A stretch of DNA of 51,499 nt from contig JAFXMZ010000002.1 in assembly GCA_017529925.1 (NCBI GenBank), forward strand, positions 1 to 51,499, read 5' to 3'. The translations under genes and the position numbers were made by a program. Below the pieces are notes generated by a model, which saw nothing but the letters and a program-made list of their open reading frames with translations, ran no database searches and had not been told where the DNA came from. The stretch is from Clostridiales bacterium (GTDB taxonomy: Bacteria > Bacillota > Clostridia > Saccharofermentanales > Saccharofermentanaceae). The first letter of the stretch is position 1; every line of letters begins with the position of its first letter. Shown piece after piece: positions 32,771 through 42,337 of the stretch.

Positions 32771-33907
32771 TTACCTCAGTATCCCGTAATCGGCACATAT
32801 GCGTCCGAATTCCGCAGAGTTCGCAAAACCGTAGAATACCTCTTCCCTGGTCGCACCCCTGGCGAGACGGCCCATCCAGTCATTAAAGCCTGCAGGATCA
32901 GGATCACGGTCCATGAATGTCTTATAGAGCCTTCTTACAAATTCATCATTGAGGTAATTGCTGTCCGTAAACTCCTTGCTGAAGAAGAATCCGTATGCCG
33001 CAGCCGTTCCTGTAACCTTCATATTCGCGAGCTTGACCGACCAGTCGCGAAGGCCATTGGCATCAGACTTTCTTCCGAGGCATGTAGTATAGAGTCTCTC
33101 GGCAAAAGCGACTATCTTCTCATTAGGTTCAATGGTCTTATTCGCAATACCCGTTCCTCCGGAAGGGATGCCGTAGGAAAGGCATACATTTGCCCATTCT
33201 GTCGAATTGATGAAGCCCATGATGACATCCTGCTTGCTCATGCCTCCTGACATCTTGCCGAGCCAGTACTGCTTTCCGCCTGCATCCGATGCCCTGTCGA
33301 AGAATACGTTATAGAGTATCTCAAGGAATGCTCCGTTATCCATATCCTTATTGAGGAACTCAGGGCTGTAGAGGAAGCCTTTGGCGATATCCGCACCTGT
33401 CTTCCCTTCCTTCATCACCTTGTCTATCCAGTACTGCTTTCCTGTAGAATCAGCCTTTCTTCCAAGGACCTTATCGTAGAGTCTGTCGACAAATCCTTCG
33501 ACTCCCGATGCCTTGGTGGTACCTGTAGGATTGCCTGTCGGATTGCCCGTAGGATTCCCGGACGGTTTACCCGAGGGACTGCCTGTAGGATTTCCGGAAG
33601 GCTTCCCCGAGGGGCTGCCCGTAGGCTTGCCGGAAGGCTTTCCCGAAGGTGTCTTGGATGGCGGATCGTTATCAGGATCTATCGGGATAACGGGAAGCTC
33701 ATTATCGGAGTCCTGATCATCCTCAACGGGGATCTCAGCTCCTGTTGTATCATCATCAGGATCATTGGCAGGATCATCATTTCCGTTCGCAGGTACAAAC
33801 GGAAGGACGATCGGATCGCCGCTGTCCGCTCTTGTCAGGAACGGCAGAGCCGACACTACTAACAGTGCCGAAAGAAATATAGCCAATGTCTTTATGTATC
33901 TGTTCAT
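32771..33907 (-). CDS. Secreted DUF4214 protein with Gly-Pro-Ser/Thr linker
   Basis: A 378-residue exported protein. The signal peptide (MNRYIKTLAIFLSALLVVSA) is followed by an acidic region, then a tetrapeptide-repeat linker of the type G-x-P-S/T (about residues 84-127) and four DUF4214 modules of about 50 residues. Each module has an FxxRLY start, a GRKAD or DRDPD core and a YGF/SxEF end. DUF4214 modules occur in surface and S-layer-associated proteins, and their function is poorly known. A polysaccharide deacetylase in this window (38.9 kb) carries related modules. The linker DNA is an imperfect short tandem repeat (about 33520-33655) and may vary in length between strains. Confidence 0.85.
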   Translation of the reverse strand: MNRYIKTLAIFLSALLVVSALPFLTRADSGDPIVLPFVPANGNDDPANDPDDDTTGAEIPVEDDQDSDNELPVIPIDPDNDPPSKTPSGKPSGKPTGSPSGKPSGNPTGSPSGKPSGNPTGNPTGNPTGTTKASGVEGFVDRLYDKVLGRKADSTGKQYWIDKVMKEGKTGADIAKGFLYSPEFLNKDMDNGAFLEILYNVFFDRASDAGGKQYWLGKMSGGMSKQDVIMGFINSTEWANVCLSYGIPSGGTGIANKTIEPNEKIVAFAERLYTTCLGRKSDANGLRDWSVKLANMKVTGTAAAYGFFFSKEFTDSNYLNDEFVRRLYKTFMDRDPDPAGFNDWMGRLARGATREEVFYGFANSAEFGRICADYGILR

Positions 33908-33946
33908 TAAGAATTACTCCTGATGTCTTCTGATCATATCTGAAGC

Positions 33947-35053
33947 TCACAGCTTTGATAATATGATATCAGTAATCTCATCTGTCTTCATTATCTTTCT
34001 ATTATCGCACTTCGGATCGGCGATATCAAAGGTCCTGTATCCGCCCTCCAGAGTCTTCCTTACGGCATTCTCGATATTATCCGCAGCGATCGTCTCGCCG
34101 AGCGACCATCTTAGGAGCATTGCTGCTGACAGGATCGATGCCATAGGATTCGCTTTGCCTGTCCCTGCGATATCGGGAGCTGAACCGTGTACCGGCTCAT
34201 AAAGACCCGGAGTTCCGGGCGTTCCGAGCGATGCGGACGGGAGCATCCCGATGGAACCTGTTATCATTCCCGCTTCGTCTGACAGTATATCGCCGAACAT
34301 ATTCGAAGTTACGATAACATCGAAAGTGGACGGCCTTGAGATGAGCTGCATGGAACAGTTGTCAACATAAAGATAATCGACTTCTACTTCAGGGAATTCA
34401 GAGGACATCTTCTCTGCAGTCTCTCTCCAGAGCCTGCTCGACTCAAGGACATTAGCCTTGTCTACGACCGTCAGTTTCTTCCTTCTTCCCATCGCAAACC
34501 TGAATCCTTCCCTGAGGATCCTGCTGATCTCTCCTTCCGAGTAGCTCTCGGTGTCATAAGCAACAACGCCCTTCGGGCTTCCGTCAGAAAGCAGTTCATC
34601 ACTTCTGCTCCTTCCGTGATCGCCGAAGTAGATACCGCCCGTCAATTCCCTGACGATAAGGATATCCGTCTCCTTCACGTTCTTGAGAGGCGATGCATCC
34701 GACAGTTCTTTGAACATGATAGCCGGACGCAGGTTCGCATAAAGACCGAGTCCTTTTCGAAGTCCGAGAAGAGCTCTCTCCGGACGGAGGGAAGGATCCA
34801 GACGGTCCCACTTGGGACCTCCGACAGCCCCCAGGAGGACTGCATCTGATCCCCTGCATCCCTTAAGTGTCTCATCCGGAAACGGATCACCGTAAACGTC
34901 ATATGCGCATCCGCCGGCAAGATATTTTCTGAAATCGAACAGGAAGCCGTATTTTCCTGCCACCCTGTCGAGGACCTTCAAAGAGCTTTCCGTAACCTCG
35001 GGTCCTATCCCGTCACCGCCTATAACAGCGATCCTGTAGACTTTTGTTGCCAT
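33947..35053 (-). CDS. leuB: 3-Isopropylmalate dehydrogenase
   Basis: NAD-dependent oxidative decarboxylase of leucine synthesis. The 368 residues from the ATG at 35053 match the family. Signatures are [22 protein letters not shown], the substrate Arg segment [32 protein letters not shown] and the metal-binding [15 protein letters not shown] chose this start because it directly follows the leuD stop with a single base between them; the longer ORF would overlap leuD by 47 bases. Last gene of leuC-leuD-leuB. Confidence 0.97.
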   Translation of the reverse strand: MATKVYRIAVIGGDGIGPEVTESSLKVLDRVAGKYGFLFDFRKYLAGGCAYDVYGDPFPDETLKGCRGSDAVLLGAVGGPKWDRLDPSLRPERALLGLRKGLGLYANLRPAIMFKELSDASPLKNVKETDILIVRELTGGIYFGDHGRSRSDELLSDGSPKGVVAYDTESYSEGEISRILREGFRFAMGRRKKLTVVDKANVLESSRLWRETAEKMSSEFPEVEVDYLYVDNCSMQLISRPSTFDVIVTSNMFGDILSDEAGMITGSIGMLPSASLGTPGTPGLYEPVHGSAPDIAGTGKANPMASILSAAMLLRWSLGETIAADNIENAVRKTLEGGYRTFDIADPKCDNRKIMKTDEITDIILSKL

Positions 35054-35054
35054 A

Positions 35055-35549
35055 TCACTGACCTGCTTTCTGTCCGGTATAAGGCACGAGACCGCCGGCA
35101 TCGATTATCTTCTTTATGAACTCCGGGAAAGGACGTGCAGTGAACGTCTCCCCTGTCGTTATATCTGTAATGAGACCAGTATCGAAATCAGCCCTGACCA
35201 CATCACCGGCATTAATCTTTGAAGATGCCTCCGGACATTCCATTATCGGCAGTCCGACATTGATCGAGTTACGGTAGAATATCCTCGCAAACCCGGATGC
35301 TATCACGAGACTTATACCGGATGCCTTGATCGCTACAGGTGCATGTTCCCTCGAGGAACCGCAGCCGAAATTCTCACCCGCGACCATGATGTCACCTTCC
35401 GCAACACTTCCTGCGAACGTGGGATCGATATCCTCCATGCAGTGGGCTTTAAGATGCCCGGGATCAGATGAATTCAGATATCTTGCCGGGATAATGACAT
35501 CAGTATCGACGTTATCTCCGTATTTGTAGGCTTTTCCTTCGACTGTCAT
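35055..35549 (-). CDS. leuD: 3-Isopropylmalate dehydratase small subunit
   Basis: Swivel subunit of the isopropylmalate isomerase, partner of LeuC. The 164 residues show [30 protein letters not shown] and the [11 protein letters not shown] segment. Length is typical of the LeuC/LeuD pairs found in Clostridia and archaea. It lies 45 bases after leuC and one base before leuB. Confidence 0.97.
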   Translation of the reverse strand: MTVEGKAYKYGDNVDTDVIIPARYLNSSDPGHLKAHCMEDIDPTFAGSVAEGDIMVAGENFGCGSSREHAPVAIKASGISLVIASGFARIFYRNSINVGLPIMECPEASSKINAGDVVRADFDTGLITDITTGETFTARPFPEFIKKIIDAGGLVPYTGQKAGQ

Positions 35550-35594
35550 CTTTATCTCTCCTTGATCCTGCCGCTTTCAGGCAGATATATTCAT

Positions 35595-36875
35595 TCAGAT
35601 ATCGTCCGGCGTCGCGACCTCACCCTTTACCGCGGAAGCTGCCGCAACCGGCACTCCGGCGAGTATGACTTCCGAATCGGGACTTCCCATTCTCCCTACG
35701 AAGTTGCGGTTCGTAGTTGATACGCACCTCTCGCCTTTCGCGAGGACTCCCATATGACCTCCGAGGCACGGACCGCATGTAGGAGTGGATATAACGCATC
35801 CGGCATCATCGAATACAGCCAGCAGTCCCTCATCGAGTGCACGCCTGTAGATCTTCTGGGATCCGGGAATGACGATGCATCTTACTCCGCTCTTGACCTT
35901 TTTCCCTCTCAGGATCTCCGCGGCGGTCTTTATATCCTCATATCTTCCGTTCGTGCATGATCCGATGACGACCTGATCGATCTTCATAGCCTTTATCTCC
36001 GAAGCTTTTGCCGTATTGGAGGGCAGGTGCGGAAGTGCGACCGTAAGAGGTACTTCGGACAGATCTATCGTGATAACATCCGAATATGGCGCATCCTCAT
36101 CCGGGTAGTAGACCTTGTATCTTCCTTCACGGAGCCTTGAGGGATTTGTTTTCTCCATATAAGCGAGCGTCACTTCATCGACCGGGAAGACTGCATTCTT
36201 GGCACCGCACTCGATAGCCATATTCGCTATCGTAAGCCTGCCGTCCATCGATATCTCATGAACGCCCTCACCTTCAAACTCGAGCGACTTATAGAGTGCT
36301 CCTGATACTCCGATCATGCCTATAAGATGGAGTATCACATCCTTCGCAGTCACATAACGGGAAAGCTTTCCCTTGAGCACTATCTTTATGGCTTCGGGGA
36401 CCTTGAACCACGTCGAACCCGATGCCATGGCGCAAGCAAGATCAGTCGACCCTACACCTGTCGAAAAGGCGCCGAGCGCGCCGTATGTGCATGTATGCGA
36501 ATCGGCACCGATGATGAGGTCTCCGGGGAAAACGAGTCCGTTCTCCGGGAGTATGACATGCTCTATGCCCATATTCTTTCTGCCGAGCTCGAATACATTT
36601 GTCAGGCACTGGCTGCAGACAAAATCCTGAAGCTTCTTCGAAAGCTCTGCAGACTTGATATCCTTATTCGGAGTAAAGTGATCGGGGACCAGAACGACCT
36701 TATCTTTATCAAAGACCTTATCCTTACCGGTCTTTTTCATGATATCGATCGCGGGAGGTGTCGTTACATCATTTCCAAGGACAAGATCCAGTCTGGCTTC
36801 GACAAGGTCTCCCGGCAATACGCTCCCGAGCCCTGCGTGATCCGCAAGGATCTTCGCGCTTACTGTCATTCCCAT
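35595..36875 (-). CDS. leuC: 3-Isopropylmalate dehydratase large subunit
   Basis: Aconitase-family subunit carrying the 4Fe-4S cluster; converts 2-isopropylmalate to 3-isopropylmalate with LeuD. The cluster cysteines are in [12 protein letters not shown] and [15 protein letters not shown] chose the ATG at 36875 (427 residues), preceded by a GGGGGG run at normal distance; the ORF extends to 36932 but those residues are not family-like. The 5' region is T/A rich and I see no T-box. leuA is not in the window. Confidence 0.96.
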   Translation of the reverse strand: MGMTVSAKILADHAGLGSVLPGDLVEARLDLVLGNDVTTPPAIDIMKKTGKDKVFDKDKVVLVPDHFTPNKDIKSAELSKKLQDFVCSQCLTNVFELGRKNMGIEHVILPENGLVFPGDLIIGADSHTCTYGALGAFSTGVGSTDLACAMASGSTWFKVPEAIKIVLKGKLSRYVTAKDVILHLIGMIGVSGALYKSLEFEGEGVHEISMDGRLTIANMAIECGAKNAVFPVDEVTLAYMEKTNPSRLREGRYKVYYPDEDAPYSDVITIDLSEVPLTVALPHLPSNTAKASEIKAMKIDQVVIGSCTNGRYEDIKTAAEILRGKKVKSGVRCIVIPGSQKIYRRALDEGLLAVFDDAGCVISTPTCGPCLGGHMGVLAKGERCVSTTNRNFVGRMGSPDSEVILAGVPVAAASAVKGEVATPDDI

Positions 36876-36994
36876 GCGGCATCCCCCCTTCCTCATGTAT
36901 AGATAATAAAATAGACATACCCTCCTGTTCAATAAAAAAAGGGTTCTGTTTTTTAATCTTTTATTAACTCTTTACGTGGAAATGCCGGCTGATG

Positions 36995-38917
36995 TCAGAT
37001 TTCGCCCTCTTCAGAGAGCAATACATACTCTTCGAAAAGGTCATCATATCTCTGCCCGATAGCAGCATACTCGTTATATTCTTCAACGCCCGCACTCGTT
37101 CCGAAAGTAGCCTCGAGTTCCTTTTTCCTGTTCTCGATCTGCTCTATCTCCTTCTCGATCGAGCGGAGGCGCTCTCTTCTTTTCGCAGCTTCCTTCCTCT
37201 CCGCCGCCCTGTTCCTTGAGCTGATCTTGCCCTCGGTCTCGCGCGTGGTCTTTAAAGGCTCTTCCTTCTCGATGACGGGCTCTGTTCGCTCAGGAACCTG
37301 GGATGACTGATCCTTTACATATTTCCTGTAGTAACGGTATTTATCGAATATCTTTGCTGTCCCGCCGGCAAATCCGAGCACTTTGTGAGCACATTTTTCG
37401 ATGAAGAAACGATCGTGGCTGACGCAGATAACCGCTCCGCTGTATTCCTTGATCGCATCCTCCAGGATCTCCCTGGATTCGATGTCAAGATGGTTCGTCG
37501 GCTCATCGAGGAAGAGCATATCCGGATTCTCGAGAAGGAGAGCACAAAGATAGAGCCTCGATCTCTCGCCTCCCGACAGAACAGATATCTTCTTGAATAC
37601 ATCGAGCCCTCTGAAACCGTATCTGGCAAGAAGGCTCCTGGCCTCCGTCTCTGACAGATCCGACCTCGCGAAAAGCTCATCAAGGCAGGTCCTTTCCTCG
37701 TCATCAAAGGGGACGAACTGGCCCATATATCCCATCGTGGCCGATGCGGATACGTAGACAGTTCCGTCAAAACCGTCCTCGCGTCCGGTGAGCATCCGCA
37801 GGAGCGTAGTCTTTCCGCATCCATTCGGTCCGCAGAGGAATATCTTCTCGTTTGCCTTCACCTCAAGGTCTATATCTTCGAAGAGTATCTCATCGTCAAA
37901 CTTCTTGGAAACTCCTTTTACGGACATGAGGATCTTGTCTTCGGCTCCCGAGCGTTCCTCGGGAACGGCAACAAATGACATCTTTCCTCTTCCGTCCGGA
38001 AGCAGAGCCCTTTCCCTCTCGAGCATCTTCAGGACCTTGTCAGCCTTTTTCTCGCGCTCGTGATATCCGCTTATATTCCTGTGCGAGAGCATAGTCTGCT
38101 TGACGTCGAGCTGATGCTCGAGTTCCTTCTCGAGTGCCGCAACTGTCGCCGCCTGCGTCTTCAGGAATTCTTCCTTCTGGATCTTGTAGTCGTCGTAGTT
38201 TCCCTTATATTCCCTGATCTTACCGTTCTGAAGTTCGATGACGCGGTTTGCTACCCTGTCGATGAAATATCTGTCGTGCGATATAAGAAAGACTGCCCCG
38301 CCGTACGACGAAAGGAAATCCTCGAGCCATTCGACGGCATCGGTATCCAGATGGTTGGTAGGCTCGTCGAGCATAAGTATATCGGGGCGTTCGACGATGA
38401 GCCTTGCAAGGCATACCCTCATCTTCTCGCCTCCCGAAAGAGTCATCAGATCGGTCCTGTCGGAGATACCCGTAAGTCCCAGGCCCGAAAGCGCCTCGGC
38501 CATCCTGTAATCATATTCATATCCGCCTCTGGCCTCATACTCGGCGCAGACCCTCGAATACTCATCGAGGAGCGATCTCGGTGCACCGTCCTCACCGGCC
38601 GCAGACATCTCATTTTCGAGACGGGCCTTATTCATCTCAAGATCGACCAGTACCGAAGGCTTGAGCGTAGATCCCGAAAGATCCTGTTCTTCCATATTCT
38701 GTGAGAGGTAACCGGCTATCGTATTGCCGTGAAAGATGACCTTTCCCGTGTCGCTCCTGACATCACCTTTAATGATCCTGAACAGCGTGGACTTGCCTGC
38801 ACCGTTATTTCCGATGAAAGCTATCTTGTCGCCTGCGTTCACGCTGAATGTTATGTCATCCAGGACGTTTACCGTCCCGAAGCTCTTGCTTATTCCGTCA
38901 ACCGATATTATCGGCAT
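36995..38917 (-). CDS. ABC-F family ATPase
   Basis: A 640-residue soluble protein with two ABC ATPase domains and no membrane segment. Domain 1 has GNNGAGKST and LSGGEKMRVCLARLI with DEPTNHLD; domain 2 has GPNGCGKTT, LSGGERSRLYLC and a second DEPTNHLD. The linker between them (about residues 245-320) is the charged P-site tRNA interaction motif, and a C-terminal coiled coil follows. ABC-F proteins act on the ribosome; some rescue stalled ribosomes and others give antibiotic resistance. Which type this is cannot be told by eye. It starts 18 bases after the deacetylase stop. Confidence 0.95.
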   Translation of the reverse strand: MPIISVDGISKSFGTVNVLDDITFSVNAGDKIAFIGNNGAGKSTLFRIIKGDVRSDTGKVIFHGNTIAGYLSQNMEEQDLSGSTLKPSVLVDLEMNKARLENEMSAAGEDGAPRSLLDEYSRVCAEYEARGGYEYDYRMAEALSGLGLTGISDRTDLMTLSGGEKMRVCLARLIVERPDILMLDEPTNHLDTDAVEWLEDFLSSYGGAVFLISHDRYFIDRVANRVIELQNGKIREYKGNYDDYKIQKEEFLKTQAATVAALEKELEHQLDVKQTMLSHRNISGYHEREKKADKVLKMLERERALLPDGRGKMSFVAVPEERSGAEDKILMSVKGVSKKFDDEILFEDIDLEVKANEKIFLCGPNGCGKTTLLRMLTGREDGFDGTVYVSASATMGYMGQFVPFDDEERTCLDELFARSDLSETEARSLLARYGFRGLDVFKKISVLSGGERSRLYLCALLLENPDMLFLDEPTNHLDIESREILEDAIKEYSGAVICVSHDRFFIEKCAHKVLGFAGGTAKIFDKYRYYRKYVKDQSSQVPERTEPVIEKEEPLKTTRETEGKISSRNRAAERKEAAKRRERLRSIEKEIEQIENRKKELEATFGTSAGVEEYNEYAAIGQRYDDLFEEYVLLSEEGEI

Positions 38918-38935
38918 ATTATTCTCCGTTCTGTT

Positions 38936-40009
38936 TTATTGATTCCTGAAGCTGAAATAGACGACGCCGTTTCTCATTCCGCCCCTGTATTCCGCAAGTT
39001 CAGATACTGTAACGAGCTGGAACCCGTTATCGATGAGCTCCGGTATCGCCTTCCATGCGGCACGTGCGGTAGGTGCGTAGATATCGTGCATAAGTACGAC
39101 ATCGCCGTCCTTAACAGTCTGGGTAAGAGCCTTATAGTCACTGACCTGGTCTCTCGTCTCCCAGTCCCTCGAATCGACGGACCAGTAAAGGAGCGGCCTG
39201 TTTACTGTTTCCTTTACGAGATCATCATATGAACCGTAAGGCGGCCTTATGACCGTTGCGCTCCTTCCGGTCGCCCTGTAGATACTCCTGTTGGCTTCAT
39301 TTATCTGATAGTTGATGCCGTCCTCATCAAGGCTCGCCAGATCCTTGTGGTCCCTCGTGTGATTACCGAGTTCAAATCCAAGAGAGCTTTCCTTTGCTGT
39401 AATCTTGGGATAATCATCGACATTCTGTCCGAGCATAAAGAATGTAGCTCTGGAATCGTACTCGAAAAGCCTCCTTACGACGCTCTTTGTATACTGAGAA
39501 GGACCGTCATCAAATGTAAGCGCGACCATCGGCTTATTCGGATCGATCTCTCTTCTCTCTATAACGGTACCGGGATTCACACCGTAATCCGAACAGGTCT
39601 TCTCATACTCTTCACGACCCAGGATCATGGCAAAGATCTTCTCTCTTCCGGAACCGTTCTTCAGCGAAAGGACATAGACTCTTTTCTCCAGCTCATCAGG
39701 TTCTTTCCCCGTTGCAATCTTATAAACCGAGGAAACGAACCTGTCGTCTCCCGCAAGTACAGCTCTTCCTTCCTTTGAGAAAGCGACCGCATGGATAACA
39801 TCACATGCGTGATACCTGCCGCAGTTCATGAGCTCGACATAATAATCGAGCTCCTCTTCAGAAGGCTGCCTGCCTAATATCTCCTCATAGACATCTCTGA
39901 CAAATACACCGCTCTTCTGAGTCGCAGCCGAAGCAAGAACACCGCCGGCGAAAACAGCGGTCATGATGATGATCAGCAATACAAGTGTAAGTCTTCCCGG
40001 TTTCTTCAT
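38936..40009 (-). CDS. Exported polysaccharide deacetylase with N-terminal DUF4214 modules
   Basis: A 357-residue protein. The N-terminal membrane anchor (LVLLIIIMTAVFAGGVLA) is followed by two DUF4214-like modules (about residues 35-140), then a NodB carbohydrate-esterase family 4 domain. The five CE4 motifs are ALTFDDGPS, ELGNHTRDH (metal-binding HxxxH), RPPYGS, SVDSRDWE and VVLMHDI. It should remove acetyl groups from peptidoglycan or another surface glycan. The DUF4214 modules resemble those of the secreted protein at 32.8 kb and may target both to the same surface polymer. First gene of a two-gene unit with the ABC-F protein. Confidence 0.93.
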   Translation of the reverse strand: MKKPGRLTLVLLIIIMTAVFAGGVLASAATQKSGVFVRDVYEEILGRQPSEEELDYYVELMNCGRYHACDVIHAVAFSKEGRAVLAGDDRFVSSVYKIATGKEPDELEKRVYVLSLKNGSGREKIFAMILGREEYEKTCSDYGVNPGTVIERREIDPNKPMVALTFDDGPSQYTKSVVRRLFEYDSRATFFMLGQNVDDYPKITAKESSLGFELGNHTRDHKDLASLDEDGINYQINEANRSIYRATGRSATVIRPPYGSYDDLVKETVNRPLLYWSVDSRDWETRDQVSDYKALTQTVKDGDVVLMHDIYAPTARAAWKAIPELIDNGFQLVTVSELAEYRGGMRNGVVYFSFRNQ

Positions 40010-40111
40010 ACCGATATGCTACCATTAATGGCATTTTTCTTCCATACGGGAGCTGTTTCATTCTTATTTCAGATGATACCCTTCCCTGAGGTGCGGCCGC
40101 TGTCTTTCAAG

Positions 40112-40140
40112 TTGCCCGCCTTGACGTTATGTGTTATACT
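40112..40140 (+). promoter_or_regulatory. Promoter for tRNA-Ala
   Basis: TTGCCC (40112-40117), 17-base spacer, TATACT (40135-40140), 13 bases before the mature 5' end. Confidence 0.6.
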
Positions 40141-40153
40141 GCAATGGCTTTAA

Positions 40154-40229
40154 GGGGCATTAGCGCAGCTGGGAGCGCATCACACTGGCAGTGTGGGGGT
40201 CACGGGTTCAAGTCCCGTATGCTCCACCA
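40154..40229 (+). tRNA. tRNA-Ala (anticodon GGC)
   Basis: A 76-base tRNA with encoded CCA. The acceptor stem GGGGCAT/ATGCTCC contains the G3-U70 pair that identifies tRNA-Ala. The D-arm is GCGC-GCGC, the anticodon loop CTGGCAG presents GGC at 40187-40189, and the T-arm is ACGGG-TTCAAGT-CCCGT. A promoter and a terminator flank it, so it is a single-gene unit. Confidence 0.97.
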
Positions 40230-40233
40230 GAAG

Positions 40234-40263
40234 AACGCCTGAAGTCGTATGGCTTCAGGCGTT
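40234..40263 (+). terminator. Terminator of the tRNA-Ala gene
   Basis: AACGCCTGAAG (40234-40244) pairs with CTTCAGGCGTT (40253-40263), followed by TTGATTTG. The T-run is short. Confidence 0.75.
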
Positions 40264-40323
40264 TTGATTTGAATTTGACCCAGTTTTTGACCCAGTTTCA
40301 GAATCATTGGGATCAGTAAAACT
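40255..40323 (-). pseudogene. 3' tail of a phage/ICE-type integrase gene
   Basis: Read on the minus strand, the last 22 codons before a TGA inside the tRNA terminator give TDPNDSETGSKTGSNSNQNA. Thr-Gly-Ser-Lys repeats of this kind are typical of tyrosine-integrase C termini that end beside a tRNA attachment site. An in-frame TAA lies just upstream and no integrase body is present, so only the tail remains. Confidence 0.5.
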
Positions 40324-40401
40324 TTAAAAAGTGCACACTCAGAACGGATAATCCGATTTTACTGAAAACCGACGCACATTCAATTATTTTTAACCTTTAC
40401 A
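40324..40401. other. Intergenic DNA, nothing recognised
   Basis: About 80 bases between the integrase tail and the glmS terminator. I see no gene. A small palindrome CGGATAATCCG is present. Confidence 0.3.
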
Positions 40402-40430
40402 AATAAAAACCGGGGTGATCTACACCCCGG
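40402..40430 (-). terminator. Terminator of the pyrG-dapL-glmS transcript
   Basis: On the minus strand CCGGGGTG-TAGAT-CACCCCGG, an 8-bp perfect stem, is followed by TTTTTATTTG, 33 bases after the glmS stop. Confidence 0.92.
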
Positions 40431-40463
40431 CTATATGAAGCGGACATGCGCCTGTCCGCTGAA

Positions 40464-42317
40464 TTACTCGACAGTTACGCTCTTCGCGAGATTTCTCGGC
40501 TTGTCGACATCGCAGCCTTTATTGACAGCCATATAGTATGCAAACAGCTGGCACGGAAGGACTCCGAGGATCGGCGTCATCAGTTCATCGCAGTCAGGGA
40601 TTATGAACTTGGACTCACATGAGAATCCGATATCCCTGAACTTCTCGGGGATGATGACCAGGACAGAAGCGCCTCTTGTGCTGACTTCCTTTATGTTCGA
40701 CTCCATCTTGGCACACAGTTCCTGCTGCGTGATGGGACTTACAACCAGAGTTCCCTCCTCGATGAGCGCGATAGTTCCGTGCTTGAGCTCCCCGCCCGGA
40801 TAAGACTCTGAATGGATATATGAGATCTCCTTGAGTTTCAATGAAGCCTCCATGGAAAGATAGTAATCAAGACCTCTTCCAATGAAGAAGATACTCTCGG
40901 CGTTGAACTTGCTCGAAGCAAATCTCTGGATCTCGATCTGCTTATCGAGTATCGTCTTGAGCTTTGAAGGGATCTCAAGAAGCTCTCCCTGAAGCCTCTT
41001 ATACTCATCGTCATCTATCTTTCCGAGGATATGGGCAAACTTCATCGCCAGAAGGTACATTACTCCGAGCTGGGTGACATACGCCTTGGTGGAGGCAACG
41101 GATATCTCGGGACCTGCGGCCGTATAGATGACAGAATCGGCCTCTCTTGCTATCGTGCTTCCGATGACATTAACGATCGCAAGTGTCCTTGAACCGAGGG
41201 ATTTGGCTTCTCTCATCGCCTGCCTCGTATCGAGTGTCTCTCCCGACTGGGAGATGACTATCGTAAGCGTCTTCTCATCGATTATAGGATCACTGTAGCA
41301 GAATTCGCTCGCGACGGTGCATACGACAGGTATACGGCACATCTTTTCGATGAGGAACTTGCCTATGCATCCCGCATGGTAGGCGGTACCGCAGGCGATG
41401 ACATTTATCTTGTTGATATCCGTCATATCGCCCAGGTCTATCCCGTCGAAAATGATATCATTATTCTTTATCCTGGGAGCGACCGTCGCCTCGAAGACCT
41501 TGGGTTCCTCATACATCTCCTTCATCATGAAGTGCTTGTATCCGCCCTTCTGGGCAGTGTCGGCATCCCATTTGATCTTCTCGACCTTATAGTCGACCTT
41601 CTCGCCGAAGAAGTCACATACTTCTATTCCGTCTCTCGTGATCGTGACTATGGAATTATCCTCGAGGTAAACGACATCCTTCGTATATTCCATTACGGCA
41701 AGGACATCGGATGCGACGAAATTCTCGTCCTCACCGAGTCCGATTACGACAGGATTATCCTTCTTGGCACAGACGATGACGTCAGGCATATCGTCACATA
41801 TGACACACAGTGCATACGAACCGATTATATCCTGGGATGCAGCTCTTACAGCCGCACGGAGATCATTGTCTCCCCTTCTCGAATAGTAATACTCTATGAG
41901 CTGTGCCGCGACTTCCGTATCTGTCTCAGATACAAAGACATATCCTTTTTTGGAAAGGAATCTTCTAAGTTCGACATAATTCTCGATTATTCCGTTATGA
42001 ACGACGCATATCTTTCCGTTCATAGAAAGATGCGGATGCGAATTCTCGTCGCTCGGAGCTCCGTGAGTCGCCCATCTCGTATGACCGATACCGGCCTTTA
42101 TGCTGTTGCCCTTGTCTTCCTCGAGAGTATATCCCTCCTCGGCAACGGCCTTTTTAAGTTCTTCGACTTTTCCCTTACGCTTTATGACATTGATCTTTCC
42201 GTCTTTTATGAACGAGACTCCCGCAGAGTCATAACCTCTGTATTCGAGGCTTGTAAGCCCCGACAAAAGGACTCTCATCGTATTTCTCTTGCCGAGATAT
42301 CCTACGATACCGCACAT
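40464..42317 (-). CDS. glmS: Glucosamine-6-phosphate synthase
   Basis: Glutamine:fructose-6-phosphate aminotransferase, first step to UDP-GlcNAc. The 617 residues comprise an N-terminal class II glutamine amidotransferase starting with catalytic Cys2 (MCGIVGYLGKRNT) and two SIS sugar-isomerase domains (CGTAYHAGCIGK, SQSGETLDT, SESYPGGELKHG), ending in the usual KSVTVE. No glmS ribozyme or other leader lies directly upstream: dapL ends 20 bases before it. It is the last gene of a string that begins with the glutamine-synthetase-like gene, so glutamine use and nitrogen control appear linked. Confidence 0.98.
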   Translation of the reverse strand: MCGIVGYLGKRNTMRVLLSGLTSLEYRGYDSAGVSFIKDGKINVIKRKGKVEELKKAVAEEGYTLEEDKGNSIKAGIGHTRWATHGAPSDENSHPHLSMNGKICVVHNGIIENYVELRRFLSKKGYVFVSETDTEVAAQLIEYYYSRRGDNDLRAAVRAASQDIIGSYALCVICDDMPDVIVCAKKDNPVVIGLGEDENFVASDVLAVMEYTKDVVYLEDNSIVTITRDGIEVCDFFGEKVDYKVEKIKWDADTAQKGGYKHFMMKEMYEEPKVFEATVAPRIKNNDIIFDGIDLGDMTDINKINVIACGTAYHAGCIGKFLIEKMCRIPVVCTVASEFCYSDPIIDEKTLTIVISQSGETLDTRQAMREAKSLGSRTLAIVNVIGSTIAREADSVIYTAAGPEISVASTKAYVTQLGVMYLLAMKFAHILGKIDDDEYKRLQGELLEIPSKLKTILDKQIEIQRFASSKFNAESIFFIGRGLDYYLSMEASLKLKEISYIHSESYPGGELKHGTIALIEEGTLVVSPITQQELCAKMESNIKEVSTRGASVLVIIPEKFRDIGFSCESKFIIPDCDELMTPILGVLPCQLFAYYMAVNKGCDVDKPRNLAKSVTVE

Positions 42318-42337
42318 GTTTTAAAAATACCTCTTTC

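Noticed and set aside
36876..36994. Leucine T-box or attenuator before leuC
   Set aside because: Only AT-rich DNA with a short T-run; no leader peptide with Leu codons and no clear hairpin.
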